A DNA stretch of 49,903 nt from an uncultured Ruminiclostridium sp. GTDB lineage: Bacteria > Bacillota > Clostridia > Oscillospirales > Ruminococcaceae. The position numbers were made by a program, and so were the translations under genes. The stretch's first letter is position 1; each line of letters begins with the position of its first letter. This document shows positions 40,366 through 49,903 of the stretch, in pieces. Under the pieces are notes generated by a model. That model was not told where the DNA came from. It was given only the letters and a program-made list of their open reading frames with translations, and did no database searches. The stretch spans positions 1 through 49,903 of the forward strand of contig CANQIB010000018.1 of assembly GCA_947623915.1 (NCBI GenBank). Direction: 5' to 3'.

Positions 40366-41874
40366 GTGGATTTAAGACCCGATGAGATTACCGGTATAAT
40401 AAAATCCCGTATAAAAGATTTCAGTTCCAAGCTCCGTTTGGAGGATACCGGCACGGTAGTTACCGTCGGCGACGGTATCGTCCGCATACACGGATTGGAA
40501 AAGTGTATGCTCAACGAGCTGCTGGAATTTGAAAACGGCGTTCGCTGCATGGCGATGAACCTTGAACAGGATTTCGTCGGCGCGGTAATGCTGGGCGACG
40601 ACGGGGACATAAAGGAAGGCGACACCGTAAAGCGCACGGGTACGGTCGTATCGGTGCCGGTCGGCGACGAGCTGCTCGGCAGAGTGGTAAACGCGCTGGG
40701 TCAGCCGATAGACGGACGCGGTCCGGTGCTTTCCAAGCAAACGCGCCCGATAGAAAAAATAGCTCCCGGAATAATCACCAGAGAGCCGGTAAACGTGCCT
40801 TTACAGACGGGTATCAAGGCGATAGACTCCATGATACCGATAGGAAGAGGACAGCGTGAGCTTATCATAGGCGACCGTCAGACGGGCAAAACGGCGATCG
40901 CGATAGACACCATAATAAATCAGAGGAAAACCGACGTTATCTGTATATACGTCGCGATAGGACAAAAAGCCTCCACCGTTGCAAACGTTGTGGAGCAGCT
41001 CAAATCCGAGGGCGCGATGGAATATACCGTGGTAGTTTCCGCGTCGGCAAGCGAGCTTGCGCCGCTGCAATATATCGCGCCGTATTCCGGCTGCGCGATG
41101 GGCGAATATTTTATGGAGCAGGGCAAGGACGTGCTGGTCGTATACGACGACCTGTCCAAGCACGCGGTAGCATACCGCGCACTCTCTTTGCTGCTCAAGC
41201 GTCCGCCCGGACGTGAAGCATACCCCGGCGACGTGTTCTACCTGCATTCAAGACTGCTTGAGCGTGCGGCAAACCTCAACGCCGAATACGGCGGAGGCTC
41301 GCTCACCGCATTACCGATAATCGAAACCCAAGCGGGCGACGTATCGGCGTATATCCCGACAAACGTTATCTCCATAACCGACGGACAGATATTCCTTGAA
41401 ACGGAGCTGTTCCATTCCGGCGTTCGCCCCGCGGTGAACCCCGGTATCTCGGTATCCCGTGTCGGCGGCAACGCGCAGATAAAGGCGATGAAAAAGGTCG
41501 CCGGTACTCTGAAGCTGGATTACTCGCAGTTCAGAGAATTACAGGCGTTCTCGCAGTTCGGCTCGGATCTGGACAAGGACACCAAGGAGCGTCTTGCCAA
41601 GGGCGAAAGGATAGTCGAAGTGCTTAAACAGCCTCAAAATTCTCCCGTCGCGGTGGAAAATCAGGTCATTATCATTTACGCGGTCATAAACAACTACCTT
41701 AAAGATATAAAGCTGTCCGAGGTCGCGGAGTATGAAAAGGCACTTTATAAACATATAGACGAAAAGTATCCCGAAATTACCGAGAGTCTACGAAAAGAAA
41801 AGGCGCTGACTCCCGAAAATGAGGAAAAGCTGAAAGAAGTTTTAACAAACTTTTCCAAGAGCTTCGTGGGTTAA
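40366..41874 (+). CDS. atpA: ATP synthase F1 subunit alpha
   Basis: The product has 502 residues with the P-loop GDRQTGKT (169-176), RELIIGD before it, and the [17 protein letters not shown] signature with the arginine finger (SVSR) near 365. The length is standard. The start is GTG at 40366, behind GAAAGGAAGAG. Instead of atpG, two small ORFs follow. Confidence 0.97.
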   Translation: MDLRPDEITGIIKSRIKDFSSKLRLEDTGTVVTVGDGIVRIHGLEKCMLNELLEFENGVRCMAMNLEQDFVGAVMLGDDGDIKEGDTVKRTGTVVSVPVGDELLGRVVNALGQPIDGRGPVLSKQTRPIEKIAPGIITREPVNVPLQTGIKAIDSMIPIGRGQRELIIGDRQTGKTAIAIDTIINQRKTDVICIYVAIGQKASTVANVVEQLKSEGAMEYTVVVSASASELAPLQYIAPYSGCAMGEYFMEQGKDVLVVYDDLSKHAVAYRALSLLLKRPPGREAYPGDVFYLHSRLLERAANLNAEYGGGSLTALPIIETQAGDVSAYIPTNVISITDGQIFLETELFHSGVRPAVNPGISVSRVGGNAQIKAMKKVAGTLKLDYSQFRELQAFSQFGSDLDKDTKERLAKGERIVEVLKQPQNSPVAVENQVIIIYAVINNYLKDIKLSEVAEYEKALYKHIDEKYPEITESLRKEKALTPENEEKLKEVLTNFSKSFVG

Positions 41875-41883
41875 GGAGCTGCT

Positions 41884-42111
41884 ATGTGGGTAATGTCATA
41901 CGACAAAAAGCAGCTGTTGGACGCGGAACGCTTTTCCGTTCAGAAGAACATAGGCGGAGGGCAGGATAAGAAATGGACCGTTGTCGCCTGCAAGCGCACT
42001 ATCGAGTATATTATCGGATTTTATCCGAACGAAGAAGGTGCGAAGGCGGAGCTGGAAAATATCTTTGCCGCCATCGAAGCGGGGAAGGACCATTACCGTT
42101 TTGAAAAATAA
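41884..42111 (+). CDS. Small conserved-looking protein within the atp operon, unknown
   Basis: The product has 75 residues and is soluble, with mixed charge. It has a YDKKQLLDAERFSVQKNIGGG start, a central WTVVACKRTIEYIIGFYPNEEGAKAELENIF region that looks like a beta-strand plus amphipathic helix, and a basic end. I do not recognise a family. AAGGAG stands 5 nt before the ATG, and it lies 9 nt after atpA in the same direction, so it is almost certainly translated. ATP synthase operons normally go from atpA directly to atpG. Confidence 0.75.
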   Translation: MWVMSYDKKQLLDAERFSVQKNIGGGQDKKWTVVACKRTIEYIIGFYPNEEGAKAELENIFAAIEAGKDHYRFEK

Positions 42112-42137
42112 AACCTTATTCACAAAGGAGAACGACC

Positions 42138-42260
42138 ATGAAAAAAGCCGCTTTGGTATTGAGTATAATTGCTGTCTGCATATCGGCGCTCACCATGGCG
42201 CTGACGGTGCTGGAGCTGCTGTTCAAACGGACGAAATACATTGACGGAGATGAATTTTGA
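42138..42260 (+). CDS. 40-residue single-helix membrane peptide in the atp operon
   Basis: The peptide begins MKKAALVLSIIAVCISAL, has one membrane helix (about 4-29), then basic FKRTK and an acidic end (DGDEF). AAAGGAG stands 7 nt before the ATG, an ideal site; the gene lies between the 75-residue ORF and atpG. Its size is below usual annotation cut-offs. It may be a small accessory subunit or assembly factor of F0; this is inference from position only. Confidence 0.65.
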   Translation: MKKAALVLSIIAVCISALTMALTVLELLFKRTKYIDGDEF

Positions 42261-42290
42261 TCTTCGGTCTTTGAAAGGAGAACGGTAGGC

Positions 42291-44571
<2,281 letters not shown>

Positions 44572-44607
44572 GCGCGCTGCCGTGATCTATTTGAAAGGTA
44601 TAGCTGT

Positions 44608-45015
44608 ATGACTTTATTCAGACTGAAGATATTGACGCCGGAGCGGGTGCTGTTCGACGGCGAGGTCCAGAGCGTTATCGTGCGTACCACCGTCGGAGAT
44701 AAGGGAATACTGGCACATCACGAGCCGTATGTCGCCGCGTTGGGTATAGGTCAGGCCAAGGTCAAGAACGGCGACGGAGCCGAAAGGATAGGCGCGGTCT
44801 CCTCCGGTATTATAGAAGTTACCGAGGAAAAGACCACGATACTGGCTCAATCCTTTGAGTGGGCGGACGAAATAGACGTCGAACGCGCACAAAAGGCTCG
44901 CGAGCTTGCCGAAGAAAATATCCGCCGCTGGAAAGACGACCAGCGTAAGCTGGATATTTCGGAATACAAGCTGAAAAGAGCCATCAACCGTATTTCCACC
45001 GCAACAAGGAAGTAA
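44608..45015 (+). CDS. atpC: ATP synthase F1 subunit epsilon
   Basis: The product has 135 residues: an N-terminal beta-sandwich (FRLKILTPERVLFDGEVQSVIVRTTVGDKGILAHHEPYVAAL) and a C-terminal helical hairpin (about 88-135) that can inhibit ATP hydrolysis. GAAAGG precedes the ATG. It is the last gene of the operon. Confidence 0.95.
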   Translation: MTLFRLKILTPERVLFDGEVQSVIVRTTVGDKGILAHHEPYVAALGIGQAKVKNGDGAERIGAVSSGIIEVTEEKTTILAQSFEWADEIDVERAQKARELAEENIRRWKDDQRKLDISEYKLKRAINRISTATRK

Positions 45016-45031
45016 ACGGGGGCTCCGCTCC

Positions 45032-45056
45032 GATTTTGTGACGAAGTCACCAAATC
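45032..45056. repeat. Palindromic repeat, copy 1
   Basis: The arms GATTTTGTGAC and GTCACCAAATC flank GAA. A second copy with the loop CTC is at 49765-49789, 4.7 kb away. It follows atpC and may belong to a family of dispersed palindromes. Confidence 0.75.
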
Positions 45057-45066
45057 ATAACCCCTG

Positions 45067-45141
45067 CTGGGGGAAATATTTTCCCCCAGACCCCCCTAAG
45101 ATAACAAACCCTCCGATACCTAAAGGTATCGGAGGGTTTGT
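45067..45141. repeat. Two strong hairpins after the atp operon
   Basis: Hairpin one: CTGGGGGAAA (45067-45076) with TTTCCCCCAG (45080-45089), 3-nt loop. Hairpin two: a 17-bp perfect stem (45104-45120 with 45125-45141) with loop TAAA. Neither has a proper T-run, but hairpin two could end atp transcription. 45142-45225 shows nothing else. Confidence 0.7.
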
Positions 45142-45227
45142 ATATTCCTACGGAATATGGAGAACATCACCCATAGCGGAGATTTAGGAACGGAACGCCC
45201 AAAAAGCCGTTATCCCCCTCTTTAGAA

Positions 45228-45263
45228 ATAAAAAACTCCATTCCCACAAAGGGAATGGAGTTT
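45228..45263 (-). terminator. Terminator of the secreted-protein gene
   Basis: A 13-bp perfect stem (45233-45245 with 45251-45263) has a 5-nt loop; T-rich sequence follows on the minus strand. Confidence 0.85.
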
Positions 45264-45288
45264 AATAAACTTAATGAGTAATTATATC

Positions 45289-46251
45289 TTACGCTTTCTT
45301 TTTCTTCATTACCACAACTACAGCCACGATAACAATTACCACTACTACAGCCGCGATAACGATACCTACGATAAGGCCGGTGTTGTCGCCGGAGTTAGCT
45401 GCGGCGCTTGTGGTGGAAGATGCAGCCTCGGTCGCGGGAGCGGAAGATTCGGGAGCGGAAGATTCTTCTGCGGAGGATTCCTCAACGGAGGACTCTTCTG
45501 CTGCGGAGCTTTCCTCTGCCGCGGAGGATTCTTCCTTGGAAGTATCTCCGCCGCTGGTCATACCCTCAACAACGGGGGTGTCGGGGTCAACTTCGTTGCC
45601 CAGAGTATCGTAAGCTACTATAACGTTGCCGTCAGCGTCGAGCAGTTCGCATCTCAGCACGTCATACAGAGAAATGGAGTTGCCCCAGTCGTCCAGAGCT
45701 ATCTGGAAGTAACCTACATCTTCGGTAAGACCTTCGGTAACATAGGGGTTACGGAAGCCCGTAGCCTCAAGCTGATAAGTGTAATCCGCGATCTTGGTAG
45801 CGGAAACGGGGTTAACCGGCTCTGCCTTTTCACCGTTGGTGTTGGGGTCGGTCATTATCTCAAGTTCGGGATCGGTAACGCCCCAGAAGCCCTGAGATAC
45901 CCAGTTGTAATCATATCCGTCCGCTATCTCGACGTTTTCAAGTCCGCCGCCGCCGCAGGAGAAGATGATAGCGCCGCCGATACCGCCGTCCCAGCTCTCA
46001 CGGGAAATGCCGTCGTCGCATACCGAAATGGTAAATCTTGCGCCGTCCAGCTTGGAAAGGTCAACACCGCGGTCGATAGCTTCGGTATCGTCTACATGAA
46101 GTTTTAAGAACCATCTTGAGTTATCAATGGTAACGCCGGGAGCAAATTCGCCGGAAACGTCCTTATTGATACAAGTCGCGTTTGCCGCAATGGTCATTGT
46201 TGCCGCCATGGAAGCCGCAACAACACCGGCAAAAATTTTTTTAAGTTTCAT
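45289..46251 (-). CDS. Secreted protein with beta-rich domain, EESS linker and C-terminal anchor
   Basis: The product has 320 residues: a signal peptide (1-25, ending IAANA), a beta-rich domain (about 28-225) with WFLKLHVDD, VCDDGISRESWDGGIGGAIIFSCGGGG and a second lobe YTYQLEATGFRNPY, then a low-complexity linker of Ser/Ala/Glu repeats (about 235-285, SSAAEESS units), a membrane helix (about 293-315) and KKKKA. The layout resembles small cell-surface binding or adhesin-like proteins of gut Clostridia; I cannot name a family. GGAGG precedes the ATG. Confidence 0.75.
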   Translation of the reverse strand: MKLKKIFAGVVAASMAATMTIAANATCINKDVSGEFAPGVTIDNSRWFLKLHVDDTEAIDRGVDLSKLDGARFTISVCDDGISRESWDGGIGGAIIFSCGGGGLENVEIADGYDYNWVSQGFWGVTDPELEIMTDPNTNGEKAEPVNPVSATKIADYTYQLEATGFRNPYVTEGLTEDVGYFQIALDDWGNSISLYDVLRCELLDADGNVIVAYDTLGNEVDPDTPVVEGMTSGGDTSKEESSAAEESSAAEESSVEESSAEESSAPESSAPATEAASSTTSAAANSGDNTGLIVGIVIAAVVVVIVIVAVVVVMKKKKA

Positions 46252-46300
46252 TTTGTTCCTCCGAAATAATTCATTCGGCTGTCTACTAGCCGTTACATAA

Positions 46301-46329
46301 AGTATAACACCGATTTCGTTTTAAATCAA
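46301..46329 (-). promoter_or_regulatory. Sigma-A promoter of the secreted-protein gene
   Basis: On the minus strand TTGATT (46324-46329), 17 bp and TATACT (46301-46306). Confidence 0.75.
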
Positions 46330-46482
46330 TGAACATATTATCCAAAAAATTAACCTGTTTTTATGTTTTTTGCATAAACTTTACGCGACCGTTAAGTAAA
46401 ATTAACTAAAAAACATAAAAATCCGTCGAAACCGCAAATTTCCCGCCGTCGCTCGGTCGGAAAACGCCGTACCAAATTAAAC

Positions 46483-46511
46483 TTGACATTCACCTGAAAA
46501 GCGTGTATAAT
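46483..46511 (+). promoter_or_regulatory. Consensus sigma-A promoter of leuS
   Basis: TTGACA (46483-46488), 17 bp and TATAAT (46506-46511): a perfect match. The transcript should begin near 46518. Confidence 0.9.
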
Positions 46512-46517
46512 ACTATT

Positions 46518-46703
46518 GCAAGGCAATAATCCTCGCTGCTGAAAACACAGCCGCCGCGGCGGAGTTCCCGTTATCGGACGGCGCATAAGGCAAAGCGGTC
46601 TTATGCCGTTGAGATGTGCGGCGCACGGATCGTAACGGCAACACGGTCATGCTCGTCTTCTTTGTCGGGGCGGGCGTTTATTTTTTCGGAAAGGATAAGT
46701 ATA
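46518..46703 (+). promoter_or_regulatory. GC-rich structured leader of leuS
   Basis: Hairpins are visible: ATTGC-AAG-GCAAT (about 46515-46527), a GCCGCC-rich self-complementary segment (about 46550-46563), and GCATAAG with CTTATGC (about 46583-46606). GGGCGTTTATTTTTT (about 46670-46685) could be the end of a terminator. I found no T-box core (AGGGTGGNACCGCG) and no leucine-rich leader peptide. Confidence 0.45.
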
Positions 46704-49109
46704 ATGAGCGAGAGCAAATATGATTTTTCCGCCATTGAGAAAAAGTGGCAGAGCTACTGGGAGGAACACGGCACGTTTCGGGCAAGCAACAACAGCGATA
46801 AGCCCAAGTTTTACGCGCTGGTGGAATTTCCCTATCCCTCCGGCGCGGGTATGCACATAGGTCATATCAAGGCGTATTCGGGACTGGAGGTAGTCAGCCG
46901 CAAGCGCAGGCTGCAAGGGTACAACGTACTGTTTCCGATAGGCTTCGACGCATACGGTCTGCCCACCGAGAACACCGCGATAAAGACCGGCGTACATCCG
47001 CGTCAGGTGACTGACCGCAACATAGTCAAATTTACCGACCAGCTCAAGCGCGCGGGATTTTCCTTTGACTGGTCGCGCACGATAGACACGACCGAAGAGG
47101 GATATTATAAATGGACTCAATGGATATTCCTCAAGATGTTCGAGCATGGGCTGGTGTTCCGCGACAAGACGCTGGTCAACTACTGTCCGAGCTGTAAGGT
47201 AGTGTTGTCCAACGAGGATTCTCAAGGCGGACATTGTGACATTTGCCACAGCGAGATAGTGCAAAAGACCAAGGAAGTGTGGTATCTCAGGATAACCGAG
47301 TATGCCGAAAAGCTGTTGGAGGGGTTGGAAAAGGTAGATTATCTGCCGAATATCAAATTACAGCAGCAAAACTGGATAGGAAAATCGGTAGGCGCGTTCG
47401 TGAATTTCAAGCTGAAAGAGGCGGACGAGCAGCTCAGGATATACACCACCAGACCCGATACGCTGTACGGCGTTACCTTTATGGTAATAGCGCCTGAACA
47501 TCCGATAATCGAAAAATACAAGGACATTATCGCGAACCGTGAGGAGCTTGCGGCGTACAAGGCGGAATGTGCGAAAAAGAGCGAATTTGAGCGCACCCAG
47601 CTTGTCAAGGACAAGACCGGCGTAAAAATAGACGGGCTTACCGCGATAAATCCCGTGAACGGCAAGGAGATACCGATATATATTTCCGACTATGTAATGA
47701 TGGGCTACGGCACGGGCGCTATAATGGCGGTACCCGCTCATGATACGCGCGACTATGAGTTTGCAAAAAAATTCGGTATCGACATTATAGAAGTCATCAA
47801 GGGCGGAGATATTTCCAAGGAGGCGTATACCGGCGACGGAGAGATGGTAAACTCAGGACCGCTTGACGGTATCACCACCAAAAAAGAGGCTATCGACAAG
47901 ATGCTGGAGGAGCTGAAAAGGCTGGGCTGCGGTGAAAAGGGCGTACAGTACAAGATGAAAGACTGGGCGTTCAACCGTCAGAGATACTGGGGCGAGCCTA
48001 TCCCGATAGTGCATTGTCCTCAATGCGGAATGGTAGCCGTTCCGTATGACGAGCTGCCGTTAAAGCTGCCGCCGGTGGATAATTTTGCGCCCGGCTCGGA
48101 CGGAGAAAGCCCGCTCGCGAAGATAGATTCGTTTGTCAACTGCAAGTGTCCGAAGTGCGGACATGACGCAAAGCGTGAAACGGACACCATGCCGCAATGG
48201 GCAGGTTCGAGCTGGTACTTTTTGAGATACTGCGACCCGCACAACGACGAGCGTTTTGCATCACCCGAGGCGTTAAAATACTGGCTGCCGGTAGACTGGT
48301 ACAACGGCGGCATGGAACACGTCACCCGCCACATGATATATTCGAGATTTTGGCACAGATTTTTGTATGACATCGGGGAAGTTCCCACCGAAGAGCCGTA
48401 CGCCAAGAGAACTGCTCAGGGCATGGTGCTTGGTCCTGACGGCGAGAAGATGAGCAAGTCCAAAGGCAACGTGGTAGACCCCAACGACGTGGTAGACGTT
48501 TACGGGGCGGACGTTTTGAGGGTATATGTGCTGTTCATGGGAGATTATGAGCAGGCAGCTCCTTGGAGCGAGAGCAGCGTTAAGGGCTGCAAGCGTTTCC
48601 TTGACCGCATATGGGCGCTTCAGGACATACTTGTTGAGGGCGAGGAGTATTCGCCGGAGCTTACCGCAAGTATGCACCGCACCGTGAAAAAGGTCAGCGA
48701 GGACATCGAAGCGATGAAGTTCAACACCGCGATAGCCGCGATGATGACTTTGCTAAATGAGATAACCGCGCTGGGCAGAATAAACCGCGCCGAGCTTAAA
48801 AGCCTGCTTACCGTACTGTATCCGTTTGCTCCGCATATTACCGAAGAAATGTACAGCAAGCTCGGATTCGGCATACTCAGCGAGTCCGAATGGGCGCAGT
48901 ACGACGAGGCACTGTGCGTACAGCAGACCGTCGAAATAGCCGTTCAGATATGCGGCAAGATAAAGGCGAGAATAAACGTACCCGCCGCCGCGGAAAAGGA
49001 CGAGCTGCTCGCGCTTGCCAAAGATGCGGTCGCTGACCAGCTTGCGGGCAAGCAGATCAAAAAGGAGATCGTCGTTCCCGGCAAACTGGTGAATATAGTA
49101 GCGGTATAA
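46704..49109 (+). CDS. leuS: Leucine--tRNA ligase
   Basis: The product has 801 residues and is a class I synthetase. HIGH-type motif PYPSGAGMHIGHIKAYS (about 44-60); a zinc-like knuckle CPSCKVVLSNEDSQGGHCDIC (about 154-176); the CP1 editing domain with the TTRPDTLYGVTFMVIAPEHP motif; KMSKSKGN at about 581; and an anticodon-binding C-terminal domain. AAAGGATAA precedes the ATG at 46704; the open frame upstream to 46614 is leader. A second Cys pair lies in HCPQCGM and CKCPKCGHD. Confidence 0.97.
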   Translation: MSESKYDFSAIEKKWQSYWEEHGTFRASNNSDKPKFYALVEFPYPSGAGMHIGHIKAYSGLEVVSRKRRLQGYNVLFPIGFDAYGLPTENTAIKTGVHPRQVTDRNIVKFTDQLKRAGFSFDWSRTIDTTEEGYYKWTQWIFLKMFEHGLVFRDKTLVNYCPSCKVVLSNEDSQGGHCDICHSEIVQKTKEVWYLRITEYAEKLLEGLEKVDYLPNIKLQQQNWIGKSVGAFVNFKLKEADEQLRIYTTRPDTLYGVTFMVIAPEHPIIEKYKDIIANREELAAYKAECAKKSEFERTQLVKDKTGVKIDGLTAINPVNGKEIPIYISDYVMMGYGTGAIMAVPAHDTRDYEFAKKFGIDIIEVIKGGDISKEAYTGDGEMVNSGPLDGITTKKEAIDKMLEELKRLGCGEKGVQYKMKDWAFNRQRYWGEPIPIVHCPQCGMVAVPYDELPLKLPPVDNFAPGSDGESPLAKIDSFVNCKCPKCGHDAKRETDTMPQWAGSSWYFLRYCDPHNDERFASPEALKYWLPVDWYNGGMEHVTRHMIYSRFWHRFLYDIGEVPTEEPYAKRTAQGMVLGPDGEKMSKSKGNVVDPNDVVDVYGADVLRVYVLFMGDYEQAAPWSESSVKGCKRFLDRIWALQDILVEGEEYSPELTASMHRTVKKVSEDIEAMKFNTAIAAMMTLLNEITALGRINRAELKSLLTVLYPFAPHITEEMYSKLGFGILSESEWAQYDEALCVQQTVEIAVQICGKIKARINVPAAAEKDELLALAKDAVADQLAGKQIKKEIVVPGKLVNIVAV

Positions 49110-49138
49110 GGACGAAGTCCCAAGGCACGGAAAGTTAT

Positions 49139-49180
49139 CCCCTCCATTCCCGTAAAGGGTATGGAGGGGGTTATTTTTAT
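49139..49180 (+). terminator. Terminator of leuS
   Basis: CCCCTCCAT (49139-49147) pairs with ATGGAGGGG (49161-49169), with an inner 3-bp stem and a GTAAA loop; TTATTTTTAT follows. Confidence 0.9.
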
Positions 49181-49259
49181 AGGCTGTTAAAAATATCACT
49201 TAAATTCGGACGGGAGCAAAAGCCTTGCCGTCACGGCACATGCGCAGCAAGGCTGCGGC

Positions 49260-49299
49260 GCGGCGCGCAGCGCCGCGATGCCCCGCCGCAGGCGGGGCA
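49260..49299. repeat. Two GC palindromes with GCA loops
   Basis: GCGGCGC-GCA-GCGCCGC (49260-49276) and TGCCCCGCC-GCA-GGCGGGGCA (49279-49299) stand side by side and share the same loop. 49181-49500 contains no supported gene. Confidence 0.7.
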
Positions 49300-49499
49300 C
49301 ATGTGCCTATGGCGGGGAGTCTGCAGCACATGGTAAAAGGGCGAGGGAAAACATCTAAAAAGGAATGAAACCCGCAAAGAGCGCTACCGTTTAGACGTTC
49401 AAACTTTAGCATGGCAAGCGGGGACTTCGTCTTTTGACAGGAATATCACAAAAAATAAGGGATAAGGCACAAAAACAGCAAAGTGAGTGTCCCCAAAAC

Positions 49500-49680
49500 G
49501 AATTATAAGAGGTAGTGCGTATCCCTTTTACGGATGGAAAAGGGACGGAAAAGGTGGGGGCGGGAAGGAAAGTCCGAGAAGGAATTAAGTACCGAACTTA
49601 TACCGTGGGGAGGGAAAGGAACCGCTAGGTCGCCTTTCCCCCTTCCTTGGGGTCCCTTTCGGGAACCAACGGAGGGTCAA
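49500..49680 (+). ncRNA. Candidate structured RNA, unidentified
   Basis: Three hairpins in a row: TCCCTTTT (49522-49529) with AAAAGGGA (49538-49545); GGGAAAGG (49612-49619) with CCTTTCCC (49633-49640), with an inner ACC-GCTA-GGT; and CCTTCC (49641-49646) with GGAGGG (49671-49676) enclosing GGTCCC with GGGAACC around a TTTC loop. GGAAGGAAAGTCC in the unpaired part recalls RNase P CR-I, but no other RNase P element is present. No promoter or terminator was identified and the strand is uncertain. Confidence 0.35.
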
Positions 49681-49764
49681 AATCGGAATAAGGTCCATCA
49701 ATCGCACCCTTAAAAGCTCTGATAATACTAAAAAATAGAGCGGGGGCGAAGCCCCCGCAAAGGT

Positions 49765-49789
49765 GATTTTGTGACCTCGTCACCAAATC
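49765..49789. repeat. Palindromic repeat, copy 2
   Basis: Same arms as 45032-45056 (GATTTTGTGAC and GTCACCAAATC) with the loop CTC. It is preceded by a further hairpin, GCGGGGGC-GAA-GCCCCCGC (about 49740-49758). Confidence 0.75.
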
Positions 49790-49798
49790 GAGGTGCTA

Positions 49799-49903
49799 GG
49801 GGACGAAGTCCCCGCATAAGGGGCGCGGGGACGAAGTCCCCGCATAAGGGGTGCAGGGGACGAAGTCCCCGCATAAGGGGTGCAGGGGACGAAGTCCCCG
49901 CAT
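49799..49903. repeat. Tandem 28/29-bp palindromic repeat, cut by window end
   Basis: Units start at 49799, 49827, 49856 and 49885, the last incomplete. Each contains GGGGAC-GAA-GTCCCC and then GCATAAGGGG(T/C)GC, so two alternative hairpins per unit are possible. Units differ by one or two bases. Confidence 0.9.

Noticed and set aside
46518-46703. A T-box riboswitch before leuS.
   Set aside because: No AGGGTGGNACCGCG-like sequence and no specifier-loop context is visible.
49560-49590. RNase P RNA (rnpB), because GGAAGGAAAGTCC resembles the CR-I core.
   Set aside because: The other universally conserved elements (CR-IV/CR-V, ACAGAA-type segments, P1 closure) are absent and the region is too short.
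49799-49903. A CRISPR array.
   Set aside because: Units are joined without variable spacers and each is itself palindromic; no cas genes are visible.

Overview
The window looks like a chromosomal segment of an uncultured or poorly studied anaerobic Clostridia member, most likely Oscillospiraceae/Ruminococcaceae. The evidence is the gene set: a split glutamate synthase paired with an ANTAR regulator, an IspH-S1 fusion, a SpeD/SpeA-type/SpeE polyamine operon, a VTC/DUF4956 pair, a G5/3D cell-wall protein, a SpoIIQ-like protein, an Na+-type c-ring and many AAAGGAGG-type ribosome sites. Coding DNA is moderately GC-rich and most promoters match TTGACA-17-TATAAT closely. No tRNA, rRNA, CRISPR array, transposase or phage gene was found.

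Layout. 0-6 kb: a SpoIIQ-like M23 protein (-), then rpe, three Rnf-type membrane subunits (D, E, A) and an anchored glycoside-hydrolase-like protein (+), then yajC. 6-13 kb (-): yjbQ, csbB-like, yfhO, coaX and gltX form one tightly coupled operon (surface glycosylation, CoA synthesis, tRNA charging). 13-18.3 kb (-): speD, an Orn/Lys/Arg decarboxylase, speE and two CPBP membrane proteases. 18.4-20 kb (-): DUF4956 and VTC-domain genes. 20-21.8 kb (+): a YabE-like G5/3D protein behind four phased WalR-like half-sites, followed by a dense palindrome cluster. 22-28 kb (-): the split glutamate synthase operon ending in an ANTAR antiterminator gene. 28.4-29.6 kb (-): an ECF sigma factor and a probable anti-sigma factor. 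29.9-30.2 kb: a 276-bp element with terminal inverted repeats that resemble a tRNA T-arm. 30.8-36.5 kb (+): cmk, plsC, ispH-S1, dacF-like and rlmH. 36.6-45 kb (+): the complete F-type ATP synthase operon with three unusual passengers (an exported protein in front and two small ORFs between atpA and atpG). 45-49.1 kb: a secreted, C-terminally anchored protein (-) and leuS (+). 49.2-49.9 kb: non-coding, palindrome-rich DNA with a possible structured RNA and a tandem repeat cut by the window end.

Most notable: (1) the Rnf-type D-E-A trio appears to have lost every known redox ligand of its family, namely the four Fe-S cysteines of RnfA/RnfE and the FMN-attachment Thr of RnfD, and no rnfB, rnfC or rnfG is nearby; (2) the ATP synthase c subunit has the two-carboxylate Na+ motif and the operon carries undescribed small ORFs; (3) the IspH-S1 fusion contains an internal promoter-like sequence and an internal Shine-Dalgarno plus ATG at the domain junction; (4) the tRNA-T-arm-like inverted-repeat element also occurs as a solo end at the rpe promoter. 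All family statements come from recalled motifs; no database search was run.
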